A stretch of 64,000 bases of DNA, taken from assembly GCF_000758525.1 (NCBI RefSeq), contig NZ_CP009241.1, forward strand, positions 4,836,001 to 4,900,000, read 5' to 3'. Within the stretch, counting starts at the first letter, position 1. Every line of letters starts with the position of its first letter. This DNA is from Paenibacillus sp. FSL H7-0357. Its GTDB lineage: Bacteria; Bacillota; Bacilli; Paenibacillales; Paenibacillaceae. Shown here one piece after another: positions 60,329 through 64,000 of this stretch. The position numbers and the translations under genes are program-made. Under the pieces are notes generated by a model, which was not told the DNA's origin, made no database searches, and worked only from the letters and a program-made list of their open reading frames with translations.

Positions 60329-60403
60329 GAGCTCATCTCCTTATGTTTCAAATATGGATATGTAATCTTCTTTAGCAGGGCAATAATAGCCCTATAAGTT
60401 CTC

Positions 60404-60433
60404 ATTATACTATTAATTGGAAGACCATTACGA
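60404..60433 (-). promoter_or_regulatory. recurrent promoter motif, copy 5
   Basis: The minus strand reads CTTCCAATTAATAGTATAAT with a perfect TATAAT box, 76 bp upstream of the GNAT fusion gene. It shows that the motif is not confined to the accessory island. Confidence 0.65.
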
Positions 60434-60492
60434 GGGCTAAAACTCTTATACTTAAAGAATACATAGCACAGTCTGACCCTATTATAGGAAAT

Positions 60493-60540
60493 AGCGGCAG
60501 CCATGGACGACGAAATTATGTCCGGACTGCCGCTGTTTTA
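60493..60540. terminator. hairpin, probable terminator after the MFS gene
   Basis: Stem AGCGGCAG with CTGCCGCT, an inner GGAC/GTCC pair, short T-tract on the plus side. It lies 80 bp after the MFS stop codon on the minus strand. Confidence 0.65.
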
Positions 60541-60617
60541 TTGGAGTATCGTTCTCTCTTAACCCATAACACTCAGCTTCTTGTTAGGTTGCTAGAGCAA
60601 GCGCGTTACCGCGCTGA

Positions 60618-61922
60618 CTAGTTCAACCCGCTCGTCTTGCGGCCATGACGTCCGCCTGGCAAACCGGCATCCTGTCCCCTTCCCGGCTCCGGCACTAGCA
60701 TGAGAATGACAATACCTGCGATGAACAGGACGACAAGGCTGAAGACCCCCATGTTCGTGTGGCCGGTGAGCTGCGCGGTGACTCCGATTAGAAGAGGCCC
60801 CAGAATCGATGCGAACTTGTCGAAAATATTATAAAACCCGAAAAACCGGTTAGCGTTCTCCTTCGGCACCATCCGTGCGAAGTAAGCCCGGCTCAACGCC
60901 TGAATGCCGCCTTGCGAGGTGGCGACCAGCATCGCAAGCACCCAGAAGTCGAACACCGACTTCATGAAATACGCGTAGATACATACGATGATGTAGACGC
61001 AGATACCGACATATAGCATGGTTTTGCCCGAGAACCGATCCGCCAGACGCCCGTACAACATCGCAAATGGAGCAGCGACGACTTGCGTGACGAACAATAT
61101 AATAAGCAAATCAGTCGATTTGATGCCCAGATCAGTTCCATAAGCGGTAGACATCGTAATGATCGTCCCGACGCCGTCGATATAGAAAAAATAAGCGAGC
61201 AAAAAAAGGAAAATCGCACGATGCTGCTTGATTTGCTTTAAGGTCTCGTAGAGACGCTTGAAGCTGTTCGCGATAATTCGCGGCTCGCGGTTCAAGTAAT
61301 GCTTCTGGTGTACATTGCGGAGCATGGGTAAGGTGAAGATGCCCCACCAGAGGGCCGTAATGAAGAAAGCGATCTGGCTCGACGCCGTGACGGAGATCGG
61401 CAGAATTTCTTGCTCAGCAAGAAGAATGATCGCGATGCTGATGATAAAAGGAATCGTGCTGCCTATATACCCGATCGCAAATCCGCGGGCAGATACCTTA
61501 TTCATCCGTTCGTTGTCGGTTACGTCTACTAGGAACGCGTCGTAGAACACATTGGAGCCCGCCGACCCGACCGCGATGAACATATAGCAGATGAGCAGCA
61601 GCTCCCAGCTATCGTTCGGAATAAACGTGAGCAGCGCGGTAGCGACTATGCCGAGCAAGCTGAAGCAGGCGAAAAACGTTTTTTTGAACCCTTGGTAATC
61701 AGCAATTGTGCCCAAGATCGGGCCTAGCAGGGCAAGGATAAACGTCGAAACTGCAACAGCATATCCCAGGTAGGCCGTAGAATCCCCGGCACTAATGCCA
61801 GCATCCTGAGCTGCTGCTTTGTAGAAGAGCGGAAAGACTGCCGTCGAAATGATGATAGAGTAGGCAGAATGACCCCAGTCGTACCACATCCAGCTTTTTT
61901 CTTCCTTCGAATATGTACTCAT
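60618..61922 (-). CDS. MFS transporter, UMF1/Atg22-like
   Basis: 434 residues with 12 membrane segments and GGAGGC upstream of the ATG. The start EEKSWMWYDWGHSAYSIIIS is characteristic of the UMF1 (vacuole effluxer Atg22-like) family, followed by ADYQGFKKTFFA (motif A region) and VLAMLVATSQGGIQALSRAY in the second half. Substrate in bacteria unknown. The C-terminal tail is polar and GC-rich. Single gene. Confidence 0.9.
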   Translation of the reverse strand: MSTYSKEEKSWMWYDWGHSAYSIIISTAVFPLFYKAAAQDAGISAGDSTAYLGYAVAVSTFILALLGPILGTIADYQGFKKTFFACFSLLGIVATALLTFIPNDSWELLLICYMFIAVGSAGSNVFYDAFLVDVTDNERMNKVSARGFAIGYIGSTIPFIISIAIILLAEQEILPISVTASSQIAFFITALWWGIFTLPMLRNVHQKHYLNREPRIIANSFKRLYETLKQIKQHRAIFLFLLAYFFYIDGVGTIITMSTAYGTDLGIKSTDLLIILFVTQVVAAPFAMLYGRLADRFSGKTMLYVGICVYIIVCIYAYFMKSVFDFWVLAMLVATSQGGIQALSRAYFARMVPKENANRFFGFYNIFDKFASILGPLLIGVTAQLTGHTNMGVFSLVVLFIAGIVILMLVPEPGRGQDAGLPGGRHGRKTSGLN

Positions 61923-62173
61923 AAACTGAGCCTCCTGAATGAACCGAATGCTTTTATGTGTAGGGAATTTTGGACTAGGTGAAATGACTCATAAAGGAAG
62001 TATAAGGCTTGAAATCGCAAAAATAACACGATATTTGTAAAAATTGATGGATATAGAATTTATAAAGAGCGATGAAGATGATCAAGAAAAAAAACAATTT
62101 AGGCATTAGTCGTTACAGAGATAGGGACAGATACATAGTATGGGGTATAAGTTAAAGCAAAGGAGGAACAACA

Positions 62174-62266
62174 ATGAGTGGTTGTGCAGGATTTGGAGGG
62201 TATACTTCTACTACTGTCATCTTGGTGCTTTACATTCTGTTGGTAATTGTTCTGAGAACGTTCTAA
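62174..62266 (+). CDS. YjcZ-family sporulation peptide
   Basis: 30 residues, one hydrophobic helix: MSGCAGFGGYTSTTVILVLY and a short tail ending RTF. The ATG at 62174 is seven bases after AAAGGAGG. The Gly/Cys-rich start and single membrane helix match the small YjcZ/sporulation proteins of Bacillales. A terminator follows 18 bp later. It supports a spore-forming host. Confidence 0.85.
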   Translation: MSGCAGFGGYTSTTVILVLYILLVIVLRTF

Positions 62267-62283
62267 AATGATATTAAAAAAAC

Positions 62284-62310
62284 AAGAGCCTACGCTATGG
62301 AGGCTCTTTT
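62284..62310. terminator. bidirectional terminator
   Basis: Stem AAGAGCCT with AGGCTCTT, nine-base loop, A-tract before and T-run after. Shared by the sporulation peptide gene and the convergent gene. Confidence 0.88.
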
Positions 62311-62320
62311 CCCATTTATG

Positions 62321-62641
62321 TTATGTGTACAATAAAGTAATGACAAGCAGCTCGTACAGGACAAGAGTTAGAATCATCTCATCACTACTGTAAGAAGGAC
62401 CTCCGAAAAAAGCACGCTGCCCTCCTTGCTTTGGAACTGCGAAATACAGTAAGCCTCTGTCACAATGCACAATTCTCCCGACGTAAACTTGACCGTCCAG
62501 GGTTTCAATTCTGACAATTTGATTACCATGTTGTTTGCATATATGCTGTAGGTGACTTCTAATGTTTTTTAAGTTTTGAACAGATTGGCTGTCTGCTTGA
62601 TACAAAACTTTTTGCTGATATCCTGCAGTTTGGAAACTCAT
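62321..62641 (-). CDS. hypothetical protein, possibly spore-associated
   Basis: 106 residues from the ATG at 62641 (GGGAGTG upstream; a GTG three codons earlier is in frame). Helical start (SQSVQNLKNIRSHLQHICKQ), then a short Sm-like strand set (NQIVRIETLDGQVYVGRIVH), and a hydrophobic C-terminus (MILTLVLYELLVITLLYT). The layout resembles small Bacillales proteins seen next to sporulation genes; family not certain. Convergent with the YjcZ-type gene. Confidence 0.65.
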   Translation of the reverse strand: MSFQTAGYQQKVLYQADSQSVQNLKNIRSHLQHICKQHGNQIVRIETLDGQVYVGRIVHCDRGLLYFAVPKQGGQRAFFGGPSYSSDEMILTLVLYELLVITLLYT

Positions 62642-62805
62642 GGTTAACACTCCCTTCTAATAAACTAATACATCATATGCCTAGTGCAATTACGTGGTTC
62701 GTTGCTTTAGAAAAAAGTTCTATGAACCTCCCCTCTTCCTTTTATTTGAAATGAACCCGTTTTATTTGGTATAACATAAGCAAACTGGTAAGGAGGTGAG
62801 CTCAT

Positions 62806-63504
62806 ATGAACCATAAACTGCTTAAAGCACTGAATAAGCTGTACAAATATCCTAATTACGATTACGACAGAGAGAGGGAAGTAAGCGTCTACCTGGTGGA
62901 TACCCTGTCATCCCGATCGTGAACTGCTGGAACAGCATCATTGGCAGGCTAATGATATCGGGCACATCACACATGATTCTGTGATTCTGTGTGCGGGTTC
63001 AGCCACAACGATGAAGGCTGGACAAACGCATCCTATATTAGATATGCCATTCACTTAGGGAATGTATATGGAAATAGTCCAATCGGCGCCTATGTGGACA
63101 TAACCGAGTTTGCGCAAATCATAAAGAATGAGCCTATAATCCCGAGTAGTGAGGATATTGCCGTTTTTAATCGGCTGCTCCGCAGTCTCGCTGAGGCGCC
63201 GGAAGATGAGACTCCAGGTAAATATGAGAAACGCCTAACCTCCATGAAGCTGGTTAAAGGAACGGCAGGTGTGCGCCGGGGTATCCTGCAATCACTGGCA
63301 ACGGTCGGCATCCTGCCCAATCAGGTGTTGGAGCTTCAAGCTGATCGTTGGAGCAATAGGGAAGACATTGTAAACGGAGAACTGCAGTTGAACAATACAA
63401 GAGGCCGGTCCGACATGGAAATGCCGTGGGCGGGATGGTACGGAGACCTTGGGGTGGATTGGGACAAGGCGCAGCAGTTATTTGGCGAATGGATACAGCC
63501 CTAA
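62806..63504 (+). pseudogene. hypothetical gene broken by frameshifts
   Basis: A strong GGAGGTG site and ATG at 62806 start MNHKLLKALNKLYKYPN and stop at 62922. A sensible middle piece (RELLEQHHWQANDIGHITHD) is in a second frame, and from about 62990 the first frame resumes (GFSHNDEGWTNASYIRYAIH to LFGEWIQP). Two compensating frameshifts, near 62910 and 62985, would restore one protein of about 230 residues. It is either a recent pseudogene or has two sequencing errors. Family not recognised. Confidence 0.65.
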
Positions 63505-63653
63505 TATTAAAGCGGAGCTGCACAAGAAAGTCGGCAAGAAACTACGAGCAAGAACAATGGTGTTAGATGCATGTAAAAAAGCGAATTTCACGACTGTCCA
63601 ACTTTTGAAAACTTCATAGCCGTTTCGATTATTGGAAGGGAGTACACCTATTT

Positions 63654-64000
63654 ATGGATAATCTAAAAGCGATTTTGCAAGAAAAAGGGGTTCAATATGA
63701 GATTATTCATCATGAAAAACAGATTCGTACAGCCCAGGAAGGCGCAGATTATTTTGGAATTGAAATAGGTCAAACAGCACCCACTTTGGTTCTCAAGTCA
63801 GAAAAAGGATATTTTGCAATGATTGTTTCTGGAAATCGTGGGCGTGTAAATTTAGAAGAAGTGTCAGACATTTTAGAATGCAACCAATTGAAAATGGCAA
63901 CCCCAAAAGAAGTCCAGCAAATAACTGGATACACTGTTGGTAGTGTCTCCTTAGTGCTTTCTTTGCCTTGTATCGTAGATAGAGGGCTTTTTTATTATCC
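63654..64000 (+). CDS. YbaK/EbsC-type aminoacyl-tRNA deacylase (3' end outside window)
   Basis: The ATG at 63654 has GGAAGGGAG upstream and opens at least 115 residues to the edge: MDNLKAILQEKGVQYEIIHH, then TAQEGADYFGIEIGQTAPTL, and VLSLPCIVD. This matches the YbaK/ProX editing-domain fold (about 155-160 residues), which hydrolyses mischarged tRNA. The family's conserved Lys is seen in LVLKSEKGYF. Partial. Confidence 0.88.
   Translation, partial: MDNLKAILQEKGVQYEIIHHEKQIRTAQEGADYFGIEIGQTAPTLVLKSEKGYFAMIVSGNRGRVNLEEVSDILECNQLKMATPKEVQQITGYTVGSVSLVLSLPCIVDRGLFYY

Noticed and set aside
1..64000. CRISPR arrays, tRNA and rRNA genes
   Set aside because: No regular direct-repeat/spacer series and no recognisable tRNA or rRNA sequence was seen on either strand by eye.

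Overview
The window looks like a chromosomal segment of a spore-forming, low-to-mid GC Bacillales bacterium, most likely a Paenibacillus or close relative. Pointers are strong GGAGG-type ribosome binding sites with ATG/GTG/TTG starts, a 30-residue YjcZ-type sporulation peptide (62174-62266), a YfmM-like ABC-F protein, DUF6809 and DUF6376 proteins, and many short intrinsic terminators. No rRNA, tRNA or CRISPR array was seen. The genus is inference; the gene content is read from the sequence.

Layout. 1-1.6 kb: an alpha/beta hydrolase (running off the left edge) with its TetR regulator. 1.7-24 kb: an accessory, repeat-rich island. It holds a truncated transposase, four 5'-fragments of a yyaL-like (DUF255) gene, three copies of a 46-bp palindrome, a 33-bp double-hairpin direct repeat around a two-gene block, a large serine recombinase plus a decayed second copy of its C-terminus, a single-domain tyrosine recombinase and a catalytically degenerate integrase-like protein. 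Its cargo includes a two-gene candidate defence module (sacsin-type ATPase plus nuclease-like partner, 14137-18142), a 593-residue HNH protein (11653-13434), a P-loop kinase, a DUF4240 protein, two XRE repressors and several unknowns. 24.3-28 kb: MFS and ABC exporters under a MarR repressor, with near-identical inverted operators on both sides of marR. 28-33 kb: PanE-like reductase, a nucleotidase fragment, a C45 acyltransferase, a lipoprotein and a zinc-ribbon membrane protein.

33.3-40.7 kb: one long operon, GntR regulator - M20 deacylase - metN - metI - UroD-like methyltransferase - metQ - ProC-like reductase - VOC protein. It looks like uptake and breakdown of an acylated amino acid or organosulfur compound. 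41-43 kb: an aldo-keto reductase with a MerR-type promoter, and a nucleotidyltransferase.

43-50 kb: a compact putative biosynthetic cluster. Five overlapping minus-strand genes encode a carrier protein, an ATP-grasp ligase, a glycosyltransferase, a radical SAM enzyme with auxiliary-cluster cysteines and a Gfo/Idh/MocA dehydrogenase. Two divergent plus-strand genes encode an AraC regulator and a BtrH-like acyltransferase. The ligase / carrier protein / BtrH set resembles the logic of the butirosin side-chain pathway (amino acid loaded on a carrier protein, then transferred to a sugar-like acceptor), but without the other butirosin genes. This is the most promising undescribed system in the window.

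50-64 kb: ordinary chromosomal genes: LysR and histidine phosphatase, a penicillin-binding-type hydrolase, an XRE/DUF2975 pair, ABC-F, an amidohydrolase coupled to a 1056-residue GNAT fusion, an MFS permease, a sporulation peptide, a frameshifted gene, and a YbaK-type deacylase cut by the right edge.
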